DNA of 64,000 bases from Cordylochernes scorpioides (Eukaryota > Arthropoda > Arachnida > Pseudoscorpiones > Chernetidae), in assembly GCA_030710605.1 (NCBI GenBank), contig CP092877.1:68504488-68568487 (forward strand), read 5' to 3'. Each line of letters begins with the position of its first letter. Position 1 is the stretch's first letter. The position numbers and the translations under genes are program-made. Positions 1 to 9,187 of the stretch are shown here, one piece after another. The notes beneath the pieces were generated by a model. It searched no databases and was not told where the DNA came from. It saw only the letters and a list, made by a program, of their open reading frames with translations.

Positions 1-657
1 TCTAGAATTGCGTGGACCGTTATATAGGTTTCTGGATTTCTCCACACGTTCCCGATACTTCTTTTCAAAAGAATCCATTTTCTTGCACACGACAAGATGT
101 TCATCGGTCGTTTTAGGAGGGTTCAGGTAGAACGCGAATGAGTACTCTTTTTTCATTCCTCCAATAACATGTTCAATTTTTGTTTCTTCTTCCATTGCGG
201 GGTCAACCTTGTTACACAACACTAGGATGTCTTCCGCGAACCTGATTGCTGGTTCATTCCAGTGTTGCATTCTGTTGAGCTTCATTCTAAGTTCTTCTTT
301 ATTCGCGTCCAGAGAAAAATCCTGAATGAGGCGGATTTTAATATTTTCCCAACACGTGAAACTAGCTTTGTGCAAATTTAACCAGGTTTTAGCGCTTCCC
401 GTCATGTTCATGGCGGCATAACGGGCGATTATGTAGTCTGCCCAATGGTAGAGGAAACCAATCTCTTCGAGGGATTCTATCCATAGGCGAGGGTCTTCTG
501 TCCCGTCATATTTCGGAATTTCTATATTGGGGTTCAAAGCAACTGGTTCGAAACCAGCATCTCTACCAATTGTTGCACCAAGTTGCAGCTTTGCAGGGTC
601 GTCGACCTTGGTTTCTTCCTTCTTGGTGTTATACACGTTTCCCGAGCGGGTTTCCAT
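1..657 (-). CDS. Ty3/gypsy-type retrotransposon Gag, partial (runs off window)
   Basis: An open frame of 219 codons starts at the ATG at 657-655 and reaches the window edge without a stop. The protein is hydrophilic and looks like the capsid-forming retrotransposon Gag family. It has a Y-D-G-x-E-D-P motif at residues 50-56 followed by LWIESLE (58-64), a GSAKTWL segment (87-93), and WENIKIRLIQDF (103-114), in the usual spacing of that family. No zinc knuckle, protease or reverse transcriptase is visible because the frame leaves the window. In life such proteins package element RNA into cytoplasmic particles. The absence of stops or frameshifts in 657 bases suggests a fairly young copy. The assignment to Ty3/gypsy rather than another LTR group is inference. 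Confidence 0.75.
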   Translation of the reverse strand, partial: METRSGNVYNTKKEETKVDDPAKLQLGATIGRDAGFEPVALNPNIEIPKYDGTEDPRLWIESLEEIGFLYHWADYIIARYAAMNMTGSAKTWLNLHKASFTCWENIKIRLIQDFSLDANKEELRMKLNRMQHWNEPAIRFAEDILVLCNKVDPAMEEETKIEHVIGGMKKEYSFAFYLNPPKTTDEHLVVCKKMDSFEKKYRERVEKSRNLYNGPRNSR

Positions 658-990
658 ATTCAAAGCAAATAAATAAAAGTAAAAGTAAATCAAAATAAAT
701 TACCTTCCAACGTTATTGTGTTTATTTATTCGTGGTCTTCCTCGTAGGTCGTGATCCGCCGTCTTCGTCTAGGTCCTTTCTCGCTCCAATAATCAATCAA
801 GATATATGTACAATAAATATTACAAAAGGAATGAAACTATAAAAAGGAATGATGATAATCTAAATATTCTGTTTTAAATAAATATTAAATATCATAGAAT
901 ATTTTGAATAAATGTAAGACGCATTAAAATTGATGTAACAATATATGAAATATAGTACAATTTGTACTTGGATCAGGTGGATAAATTAAA
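658..990. other. leader of the gag ORF and AT-rich spacer
   Basis: About 120 bases upstream of the gag ATG form a moderately GC-rich leader. On the minus strand, TGGAGCGAGAAAGGAC near 774-789 starts with TGG and could be a primer-binding site, but I cannot match it to a tRNA with confidence. No LTR boundary is recognisable. The remainder is AT-rich with nothing identifiable. Confidence 0.3.
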
Positions 991-1121
991 AAAAAAATGC
1001 ATTTCCTGATCGTGCATCTGAAAGTTTCTGATGGCTTGCGCCATCTATCGGAATAAATGGCGGATAGATGGCGCAAGCCATCAGAAACTTTCAGATGCAC
1101 GATCAGGAAATGCATTTTTTT
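991..1121. repeat. perfect 59-bp inverted repeat (fold-back element)
   Basis: The arms 991-1049 and 1063-1121 are exact reverse complements, separated by a 13-base loop (1050-1062). The arms end in an A7/T7 run. A single diverged arm of the same family (GATAGATGGCGCAAGCCATC) lies at 52517-52578. This looks like a fold-back MITE or the result of inverted duplication of a MITE end. If transcribed it would form a very stable hairpin. Confidence 0.9.
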
Positions 1122-1243
1122 CTTGATATATTTATATAGGTATCTGTAAAAAAGTATAGGAGTATAAATAATAGGACTTATTTTATAAGGATGTGTTTGT
1201 CTGTTCTATTGTCTTCGAGCAACCAAAACTACCATTTGTATAT

Positions 1244-1424
1244 TGTAACAAAGTATTTATTAATTTTATCAACAGAGCGGTCATTTTTATGTTTTTATAT
1301 TTTGCTTCTCTGTAAATTTCCCTCGTGGCTTATCTTTTATTTACCATTCATAGTTTTATCCTTGCCTGAAATAAATTGTTGTCTCCTCCTGAAGTTTTTG
1401 TCTTCCCTAATTTTCGGCGTGGCA
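1244..1424 (+). repeat. left LTR of the TRIM-like element
   Basis: 181 bp, TGTAACAAAG...GGCGTGGCA. It aligns along its full length with 1758-1945. The main differences are a short insertion in the right copy near TTATATCATTAAC and scattered substitutions, so the insertion is not very recent. Confidence 0.8.
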
Positions 1425-1427
1425 TTT

Positions 1428-1445
1428 TGGTGGAGATGCTGGGTA
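1428..1445 (+). promoter_or_regulatory. primer-binding site, tRNA-Ala-like
   Basis: TGGTGGAGATGCTGGGTA lies three bases inside the left LTR. It is complementary to the 3' end of a metazoan tRNA-Ala including CCA, with about one mismatch against the sequence I know for the family. Position and match together support reverse-transcription priming. Confidence 0.65.
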
Positions 1446-1757
1446 AGTTAGGGAAGACAAACTGAAGACCGCCGAGAAAACCTTGAAGACATGGGTGCTG
1501 TGATCTACATTTTCGGAGACTGACTCCAGGATTATACACCGCCGTGTCAAAGCCAAGACTTCCCTCGAAGATGACGATGTCCCTATAGACGATACGACGA
1601 CAAAGCCGCTTCTCACGCCGCAAGAAAAAGGACGCAAAGGTACTAGGGACAAAGTTCCAAGACTTCGATGGAATCCTTGGCAAAAGCACGTAAGATCCAT
1701 GTCAGTATCTACAATAATTGCTAGCTGTGGGTCACAGCTCCCATAGGGAAGAAGCTA

Positions 1758-1945
1758 TGTAACAAAGTATTTATTAATTTTATTATATCATTAACAGAGT
1801 GGTCATTTTTATGTTTTTATATTTAGCTTCTCTGTAAATTTCCCTCGTGTTTATCTTTTGTTTACCATTCATAGTTTTGTCCTTGCCTGAAATAAATTGT
1901 TGTCTCCTCCTGAAGTTTTTGTCTTCCCTAATTTTCCACGTGGCA
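1758..1945 (+). repeat. right LTR of the TRIM-like element
   Basis: 188 bp, starting TGTAACAAAG directly after the purine tract 1744-1753 and ending CACGTGGCA. It is the partner of 1244-1424. Confidence 0.8.
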
Positions 1946-2203
1946 ATATTAAAAATGAGTTCTCGCCAACTTATATTTACAAAGATTTACCAACACTTCT
2001 ATTTACCAACGTTTTACTGATTTGTCTCCTTTGTTTCGTATTGTCATGTAGAAAATGAGGGACGTTCAACTTAAGGACGACAAAAATCTCAATTTATTTT
2101 TATCAAAACAATTGCCTACATATTTATATAGAGAGATATATAACTCAGGTTCCTAAAGTCGCCAACTACAGTTGAACAAATTCTCTGTAAAGGACGGCAC
2201 TTT

Positions 2204-2410
2204 CACTCATAGACGAAACTTAAGGAAGTTGTACCTTTTAGCATGTATATCGGGATTAAGATAATAATTCTGAAAGATATTTGATACACACACATTGATC
2301 TTTTTCGAAGACACACGAGATAACCAAGAATGAGAAAATATTGCTTCTGTCTCCTTTAAAAAATAAAAGGCAGGTTAATTAACGACTTTAAACTTCTTTA
2401 AGATTTTCGC
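2204..2410 (+). mobile_element. MITE-A copy 1 (Tc1/mariner-like)
   Basis: A member of a roughly 205-bp family whose intact copies start CACTCATGGACAAAACTTAA, end with the inverse, and are flanked by TA. The left end here is CACTCATAGACGAAACTTAA and the right terminus is eroded. Confidence 0.75.
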
Positions 2411-2696
2411 AAGTTTAAAATACTTTGTTGTTATTAGAGTCGACTATACAGACAAATATTATCCAATTTGATCTGTAGTGATCATCACTCACAGCTCATC
2501 TGGCAACCATCCGGTAGCTTTCTTGACCTCTTCTAGCCAGCTCATTGAAGGTCTTCTTCTCTTCCATCAAAATTTCCCAACACCAACATTATAGTATTGG
2601 GTCAGCTCATATATCGGGAACTAGGTAAACAACCTAGCATGTAGGATTAAACTATGGAGGGTCAATTGCTGATGATAGCCAGACAAACTTTATATC

Positions 2697-2862
2697 GACT
2701 CATGGACAAAACTTAAGGAAGTTGTACCTTTTACCATGTATCTCGTATATCGAGATTCAGACAAGAACTCTGAAATATATCTGATACACAGTTATTGGAG
2801 ACACACGAGTTAACTAAGTGTGAACAAAATTGCCTCTGTCTCCCTAAAAAGAAAACAGACTA
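2697..2862 (+). mobile_element. MITE-A copy 2, 3' truncated
   Basis: Begins ACTCATGGACAAAACTTAAG and follows the family through the CTCTGTCTCC stretch, then stops near an AT-rich run without the right terminal repeat. Confidence 0.75.
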
Positions 2863-2909
2863 TGATTTTTTATTATTATTGTAAATATTGAGGCTGCCTG
2901 GCCGGCATT

Positions 2910-3186
2910 CATATTTCTTGAGAATAAAGATACTTCGGCCAGTAAATCTTTTTATTACCTTGATGTTTCGACAAAAATCTTTTGTCCTCGTTTTTTTTTG
3001 GTACAATTTTTGTACAAAAATTTTAAATATCGCGTAAGAACGCCCTTGGAACTTTAGAAAGATTTTTAACGCCTTGATAAATGTTTAATTTTTGTTTGCT
3101 CCTGACGAGGACAAAAGATTTTTGTCGAAACGTTGAGGTAATAAAAATATTTACTGGCCGAAGTATCTTCATTCTCAAGAAATATG
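2910..3186. repeat. inverted repeat pair of Penelope-like ends
   Basis: The arms 2910-2990 and 3106-3186 are about 81 bp, near-perfect reverse complements, separated by 115 bp. The right arm contains CTGACGA (3102-3108), a self-complementary GACAAAA/TTTTGTC pair (3110-3116 with 3120-3126) and GAAACG (3127-3132), which is hammerhead-like. Penelope-like elements are known to carry terminal repeats in direct or inverted orientation, which is my basis for this assignment. No coding remnant lies between the arms. Confidence 0.5.
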
Positions 3187-3925
3187 ATTTTTTGATGTCA
3201 AAAAGTCCTGGATGGCGCCTTTCCAAGTTTTGTACAAGAGTGTACAATATCTCAGTAGGCGTAGAGTGAAACCTCCAAAAGAGCGACCACATTGGATAAA
3301 GGACCACCTATCCTTGTAAACATACAAACCGACTTCAACATGACAACGAGAAGCCACATCTAAAAGGTCAATCAATATTTTAAACGTCCCACACACTGTG
3401 ATATCTCAGCCAAGCAGTCAGCCTGATGTATTCTCCATTTGAATCAATAGATGGGAAGGACTACGTCCCTAGAGTATCGGCGGCCATTTTCAGGAATGAA
3501 GAATCCTCACCAGCAGGTATTGTTGAATAATGAGGGGGACGTGAGGCGACTTCCCGCCATTTATTTGCACCTGATAGGAAACACCTGGCCCGCCTGGGTC
3601 ACGTGACGCCAATCATCATCATCATCTCCACGCCATGATATTTGCTTAGCTACATGTAATGAATCGTCACATCTCCACCATTCCCGTACCTTTTGTTGTT
3701 GTTGTTTTCTGGATCGATGTGCGTTAAGATTCATGACATTATGGTGACTTAAGATTGAACCACGAGACCAGAGATTTTCTGGTCTTATATATACATACGG
3801 TATTTAAAAGACAATACCATCGTTAGATGTTATAGCTAATTTAAAAGTGGGCCATATCGCTCGTTGGCGGATCGACACCCTCCTTCCAAGCTCTGTAGAG
3901 GACGAGGTGCCGAAAGACACATATT
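3187..3925. other. unique spacer with E-boxes, no gene seen
   Basis: No ORF or repeat is recognised. A relatively GC-rich patch at 3530-3640 contains CACCTG at 3568-3573 and 3582-3587 and a palindromic GTCACGTGAC at 3598-3607. This could be regulatory but is unsupported beyond the motifs. Confidence 0.25.
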
Positions 3926-3930
3926 AGAAA

Positions 3931-4073
3931 AATATATTGAATATTGATACACAGTGACCATTATTGAAAACACACGAAATAACCAAATGTAAACAAAATT
4001 GCCTCTGTCTCCTTAAATAATAAAAAAAAAAACAGACAACTGACGACATTAAATACTTTTACTTTCTTAAATT
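3931..4073 (+). mobile_element. MITE-A copy 3, 5' truncated
   Basis: Contains the family interior (TTGATACACAGTGACC, then AACAAAATTGCCTCTGTCTC) and a degraded right terminus. The left half is missing. Confidence 0.65.
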
Positions 4074-4107
4074 ATTTTCCGATGAGTAATGTCAAAAGTT
4101 CAGATTT

Positions 4108-4365
4108 ATGAAGTTTGGCGGAGTGGTGTTCACGTCTATTTACGATGACCCGGGATCGATTTTCGCATTGAACACTTTTTTTTTCTGCTTCAATGCCACC
4201 GATTCTTACCCGGGTTCATCATCCCATCAGCAAGTGCACGTAACCAAGCGAGGCACTTTATAAGAGTGCAAAATTCGAAATACACTCTGAATGTATAGAT
4301 ATGTCGTGTACTTGCAGTAAATGGTAGTCGCTAACTATTGGTTATAATGGTCACGTGTACTTGGA
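4108..4365 (+). mobile_element. tRNA-derived SINE, family 1
   Basis: A tRNA-like head with an A-box (TGGCGGAGTGG at 4116-4126) and a degraded B-box (GGGATCGATTTTC near 4153) is followed by a T run and a body ending near CACGTGTACTTGG. Two further copies are on the minus strand at 28380-28660 and 55485-55685. Those copies share the GTAACCAA..GC and CAGTCGCTAACTA body motifs. SINEs are transcribed by RNA polymerase III and mobilised by LINE proteins. Confidence 0.7.
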
Positions 4366-4696
4366 ATATGTAAAAAGGGATTTATGTATATAAAATAAAT
4401 AGAAATACCATTTGAAAACAAAGGTTTTGATGATTAAATTCAATCAAATTCGAAAATAAAATTGAAAACATTTGGAATTTTAAAATCTTAGATCTAAATC
4501 GAGAGTAGATCTTAAATCCAGAACAGACTTTACGTAGCAGTTTTCGATTCCTATATTGGTGATTATATTTGCAGATCTTGGTGTCCAGATGTTTTTATCA
4601 CTGATAGACTACCCTTTGTGAAACTATAATATTATTATCGCTATTCTTTGTTTATATGACAAATTTCTACAGCCACTAAACGAAAGGATGGAAAAT

Positions 4697-4790
4697 AATA
4701 TATTGTGAGAGCTTGGTTCATCAGTGGTGAATCTTTCCAGTGGTTTCACCAATTTGATCAAATCGGTGTATTGGTTGGAGAGATATATTC
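4697..4790 (-). mobile_element. MITE-B fragment
   Basis: A copy of the core of the MITE-B family. On the minus strand it reads TTGGT then GAAA (4752-4744), and later CTGATGA then ACCAA (4724-4713). The flanking pair TTGGT/ACCAA differs from the usual TTGGC/GCCAA but keeps complementarity. Confidence 0.6.
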
Positions 4791-5462
4791 ACCTTTTAAA
4801 ATTCAACAGAAATGATAATTTCATATTTTCACATATAGATAGCCCTAAGTGTCATTTGAAAAAGTTTTGTACTGGGATGGTAACTCAAAATGCATTTCTC
4901 AATGCAATTTTAAAGAGAGAGGTGCCACTTTTAGAACATTTATTTATATACATAAAAATAACGATATAATTAATGGCTCTAAAAATTGTGAGTAAATAAA
5001 TAATTTTAAAACCTAGTTTTTTATAAGGGAAGAAGTAAATATTTAGAAAGAAACATAAATACTTGCTAATTAGTTGTTCATATTAAATCACAATAAAGTA
5101 CGAAATTCATAAATATAAAAGATGATTTTGTTTGTGTTAAACAGAGCAGTAACAATAAAATCATCTTAGGTATTGTTGTATTCTATTTGATATACTGCTC
5201 TATTCAACATACAATCATCTTCCACTTTTAAATTAAAATTACAAAGTAACAAGACATAATCCAAACAAAATTATTCAGACTAAGAATCACTTTCTTCCTA
5301 AACCAATTTCTCCCATTTCCCTTCTTTTAACAAATCTATCACATTCAGAGGAGGCTTAGATAAAATAAATTAGGAAAACGCTTTGAAATATCAAAGAAAC
5401 AAACATCATAGTCAAATCAACAGCGTTTCATCCACTAAAAAGTGACACATCCAGAATAGGAT
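4791..5462. other. AT-rich spacer, nothing recognised
   Basis: No ORF with family resemblance, no repeat shared with the rest of the window, and no RNA gene seen. Confidence 0.3.
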
Positions 5463-5840
5463 CTAACACTTCCTAGACAGTTGTGTTATATTGTATAGAG
5501 ACATCACTTGAGATCTACCATTGTTGACAGCTGCAACAATAAAGTCTGTGTGCCTACAGCCATTGTTGCCCTCAACGATCCCTGACATAGACCTGACGAC
5601 CAAAGATTCACTCAATTGCGCTGGACTCTGAGGACTTATACACGAGGAATAGATCCTCACATCTTGGACCTGCAGGGTTGTTTCATTCCACACCACCGGA
5701 CCTGGATCCACTGATCCCTGTCGGACCTCCCTCCATATGGACCACGTGAGTACCAACGTCAACATCTCACACACGTCACACCAAACACATGGCCACAGTT
5801 TTACATTCGAGCTTTCAATGTAAACATTTATTGAACACAC
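5463..5840 (-). CDS. hypothetical 125-codon ORF, doubtful
   Basis: The longest unexplained ORF in the first 8 kb. It is less AT-rich than its surroundings and ends in a TAG stop at its left side. The predicted protein has no motif I recognise, no clear signal peptide and no neighbours that support it. A GT...AG exon structure could exist inside it, but I cannot define one. It may be a terminal exon, a degenerate element or chance. I list it only because composition and length stand out. Confidence 0.15.
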   Translation of the reverse strand: MCSINVYIESSNVKLWPCVWCDVCEMLTLVLTWSIWREVRQGSVDPGPVVWNETTLQVQDVRIYSSCISPQSPAQLSESLVVRSMSGIVEGNNGCRHTDFIVAAVNNGRSQVMSLYNITQLSRKC

Positions 5841-6450
5841 TAGATAGATGTGCTAAGTCAAACAGGTCCGTCTAGCCTTATTTAACCTAACCTAATGTAA
5901 CTTGGAGTTCCAACTGGATGAGGTATTTCACCACATAACATTTATATCTTTTAAAATCGGATTCTCTCCATTCTATATATCATTCTGTGTGTTTTATATG
6001 TAGAGATACTCAATCAGTTCTCTACTTCAGGAAAAAAATATATGTCTTGTATTTTCAAATATTTTTCTATATACACATCTATATTTTGATCTTTAGTTAA
6101 AAAGAGGAAATATAGTATTCATATCTTTAATAAAACTGACAACTAGCAATGGGGTATATCTAGGAATGCTTATATATAACTAGAAATACCACAATCCACA
6201 GTACGATCTAATGATAACAGAGGTTTGAAATAAGATGGCGATATTCTACCAAAAGATAAGTTTACTTGAACGTAGTTTCTTCCTTAACAAATAATTATTA
6301 GAACATATCCTCTCTTCATAAAATTTGGATCATCACACTAACAATAAACGAAAAATAAAAGTTTTTTATATTATTAGTATACATAGATAAATATAAAAAT
6401 ATCATATTATCAAAATTTATTTTGTCAGTCATCTTAAAAAGGTGAATATA
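5841..6450. other. AT-rich spacer, nothing recognised
   Basis: No gene or repeat identified. The short run AACCTAACCTAA at about 5884 is too small to call telomeric. Confidence 0.3.
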
Positions 6451-7271
6451 CAGTGGTACCTCGACATACGAGTTTAATTCGTTCCGCAACCTTGCTCGTA
6501 TCTTGAATTACTCGTATCTCGAAGCAAATTTCCCCATACAAAACAATTGAACTACCATTAATCCGTTCAAACCTCCAAAATGTCACCCCAGTATTTTTGT
6601 TACGTGGTTTTAAATAATAAAAACGTATTTATAAATATCAAATATTTATTGCTCAAAAACAAAAAGAGAATGTAAAGAAATAAATTAGATATCCTCACTG
6701 GTCTTTGCCTTTTTCGCTACATTTTTCTCACCTTGCTCATGTTTTTCTATAATTTTACGTTTTAATTCAATACTCATCATCTTTTTCTTAGCACTTGACA
6801 TTTTACAAACTTTCTTCCGATCCATGGTTATAAAAATAAATGAACAAAAACTGTAAATGTAAACGCAACACAAAACGCGAACACAAAACACAACTTATCA
6901 CAGCGGAAGCACGCTGCTAACTGATCGTGATGGCGCGACTGCGTGTTACTACCTGTTGTGTTTTAACTTTAAAAGCACACAAAAATATAATAAACTTGAA
7001 TTTGTTTATTCAAGTCTCAAAAAACAAAGCTTTGCATATAGAACAAATAATAATGAAGAAGAAGAAAGAAACATTTTAGGAAAAGCAAAAACAAAACAAA
7101 AGTACTGGTCAAAAAGAAACATTTAAAATAACAGATTAATATCTTCAACACTACCGAACCGAACTCGTATCTCGAATTTCGCTCGTAACTAAAAGCAAAA
7201 AATCACTTGCTCGTCGGCTCGTATCTCGAAAAACTCGTATGTTGGGGCGCTCGTATGTCGAGGTACCACTG
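6451..7271 (-). mobile_element. Tigger/pogo-like DNA transposon, internally deleted
   Basis: The termini are 22-bp inverted repeats, CAGTGGTACCTCGACATACG... at 6451 and its reverse complement at 7250-7271, flanked by TA on both sides. This end sequence and the TA target are typical of the Tigger/pogo branch of Tc1/mariner. At 821 bp it is far shorter than an autonomous element. It keeps only the start of the transposase (minus strand, 6685-6825). Confidence 0.85.
6685..6825 (-). pseudogene. Tigger-like transposase N-terminus, truncated
   Basis: The Met at 6825-6823 opens 46 codons ending in a TAA at 6685. Residues from about 17 on (SIELKRKIIEKHEQGEKNVA) resemble the N-terminal CENP-B/psq helix-turn-helix that binds the terminal repeats. 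The second DNA-binding half and the DDE catalytic domain are missing, so it cannot transpose. A longer upstream Met exists at 6891, but the residues it adds are hydrophobic and not family-like. Assignment rests on one short motif plus the correct terminal repeats. Confidence 0.55.
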
Positions 7272-8905
7272 TATATAGTAGAATATCCATAAATATAATT
7301 CCATGATTCTTAATAATAAAACGTTAATTTTAACGATTTTAAATGCTATATTTATGTATGAATAGTTTTATTTTAAATTTGATCTCTTTTTGAGAGTATA
7401 AAACAATGGATTAAACTAATTTTTGGTTAGAAAAAATTTCATTTTTCCATTATATATAAATATGACCATCCATAATTTTATATTTCTATTGATATATATT
7501 TCAAAATTCATATAATATATAAATTTCAAATCAATATTGAGAAACCCCTAATCCCTATCATAGAATTTGAAGAAAAATACTCATTGATATATTATAATAT
7601 TTTTATTTTTTGAAATTTGACCGTGGGAAAGGTCGATTGGCAATGACACAACGCATAAAACAAATTCAATTAATTAATTCTCTGCTGTGTATGATATGAA
7701 ATAAGAAATAAAAAAGGTTCATTGAATAAAATTTATTTAACAAAACAAAAGAATATATAATAAGAACGATACTGAATAAAAGTATTCCTTTATAAATTCG
7801 AACAAATATGAAGAATTATGATACAGATTCTGATATAATATTCAATATTTAATGAAAACGATAAGATATTGGCGTAAATTTATAGAAGAAAGGAAGAAGT
7901 AATACAAATATTTTAAGATACGTCTGCAAATTTTATTGTGAATTTAAATACGACTATGTTGAAGAATGCAGGTAAGAATTCACCCTGACAATCATACCGA
8001 AGACATTAAACCAGATAAATCCAACTCTTGTATCAATCTCAGATGTCAACTCTGGTGTCTACTGATGAGGGCCACAATGTCAGCTGGACTGACCAAGCTT
8101 CTTCATCACCAAATCTTGATACACCATCATCCAGTCAGAAGTTGGATAAATATCACGTGATGTGAACTGGCCAACTGATTGGTTGGATTGATAGAAATCA
8201 ACATGACGCCAGTTTAGCTTCTTTTAACCCAACCTTAATATTCTTTAAGAAATCTGTTCCACAAATTTCTGCACTAAATTTATCTAACTTTAACCACATC
8301 ACATATTCTATGATAGCAATAATTATAATGGAATGAAAACCTCCATATCTCAATTAAGTGGATTTAATTGAAACGGAGCACCGTTCTGATGACACACCCC
8401 AACAAAAATAATTAGAAGTTTTACAAATAACTTTGAAAAAAGAGTGATAAACAAATTAAGCTAGATTTGAGCATAACATTTAGAGAATTGTGGTTTAAAA
8501 TAATAGAGTTTGTTCTTATTAAACTATCGAGTAAAGTTATATAGGTAAAATAATGAAAGGACTAAATATATGAGAATCATATCATCACAACCTATTCAAT
8601 TTCCTTTTAAAGAAATATAGTGGTTTCAGCCACAAATATTCGAAACTATTTTGAAATTTCTCAAAGATATATCTGGCGTATCTTATTATAAAGCTTGAGG
8701 TAATACTAATGAAATCTAGAGCATGTAGGTTTTCCTGAGGTTTTTTAAGGAAGCTGGTGTCTTGGGTTTGCTGATTAGAGCTACTCCATGATTTGGTTGG
8801 TTTCAACGAAATTGCAACGAGTTTATTTGTTGTTATATTTGGAAGCAAATCCATGAAATTTTCTAATTCAAATCACCAAAATTTAGGTAGCATTAAAAAG
8901 AAAAC

Positions 8906-9187
8906 TTATAAACCGCGTGAATGCCAAGAATAGAAAAGGGACTCGGTGACAATAGCAATCTGTTGACCATAAAGTCTGAATTCTAGGCTGCTGTGTGTAA
9001 CAGACGTTCCAGATGGAGAGCCGTGACTTCCCTGTGTTCCAGCTCTACTAACGGCGTTGTTGCAGGATCTAGCTAGTGTTAGACAGTAGCTATTGACAGC
9101 GGGGCGGGTTTTAGCGCTTACACTCCTGTGATGATCATAGCAGGGGCTGTGGTCATTTACCATTCCACGTTGGGCGGGAGGACCCAT
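8906..9187 (-). CDS. hypothetical 93-codon ORF, duplicated (copy 1)
   Basis: An ORF in the best-conserved block of the duplication. The predicted protein is identical to that of 15945-16226, and the underlying 280 bases are identical or nearly so while flanking DNA has diverged. I recognise no domain. Because the DNA itself is almost unchanged there is no synonymous-substitution signal to prove coding, so a conserved noncoding element or gene conversion fits equally well. Confidence 0.2.
   Translation of the reverse strand: MGPPAQRGMVNDHSPCYDHHRSVSAKTRPAVNSYCLTLARSCNNAVSRAGTQGSHGSPSGTSVTHSSLEFRLYGQQIAIVTESLFYSWHSRGL

Larger units (their letters stand above)
1244..1945 (+). mobile_element. 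miniature LTR retrotransposon (TRIM-like), complete
   Basis: Direct repeats at 1244-1424 (181 bp) and 1758-1945 (188 bp) both begin TGTAACAAAG and end GGCA, so they have TG...CA termini. They flank a 333-bp interior. Three bases after the left repeat is a primer-binding site (1428-1445), and directly before the right repeat is a purine run, AGGGAAGAAG (1744-1753). The 4-base sequence ATAT flanks both sides (1240-1243 and 1946-1949) and could be the target duplication. The interior is too short to encode Gag or Pol. It has a plus-strand open stretch rich in charged residues near 1545-1740 that I cannot assign. The element is non-autonomous and probably mobilised by a larger LTR element. Confidence 0.8.

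Noticed and set aside
924-1115. 63-codon minus-strand ORF over the palindrome
   Set aside because: It reads through both arms of a perfect inverted repeat and ends just past it. No coding signature.
5884-5896. Interstitial telomeric repeat (CCTAA)n
   Set aside because: Only about two and a half units, expected by chance in AT-rich DNA.
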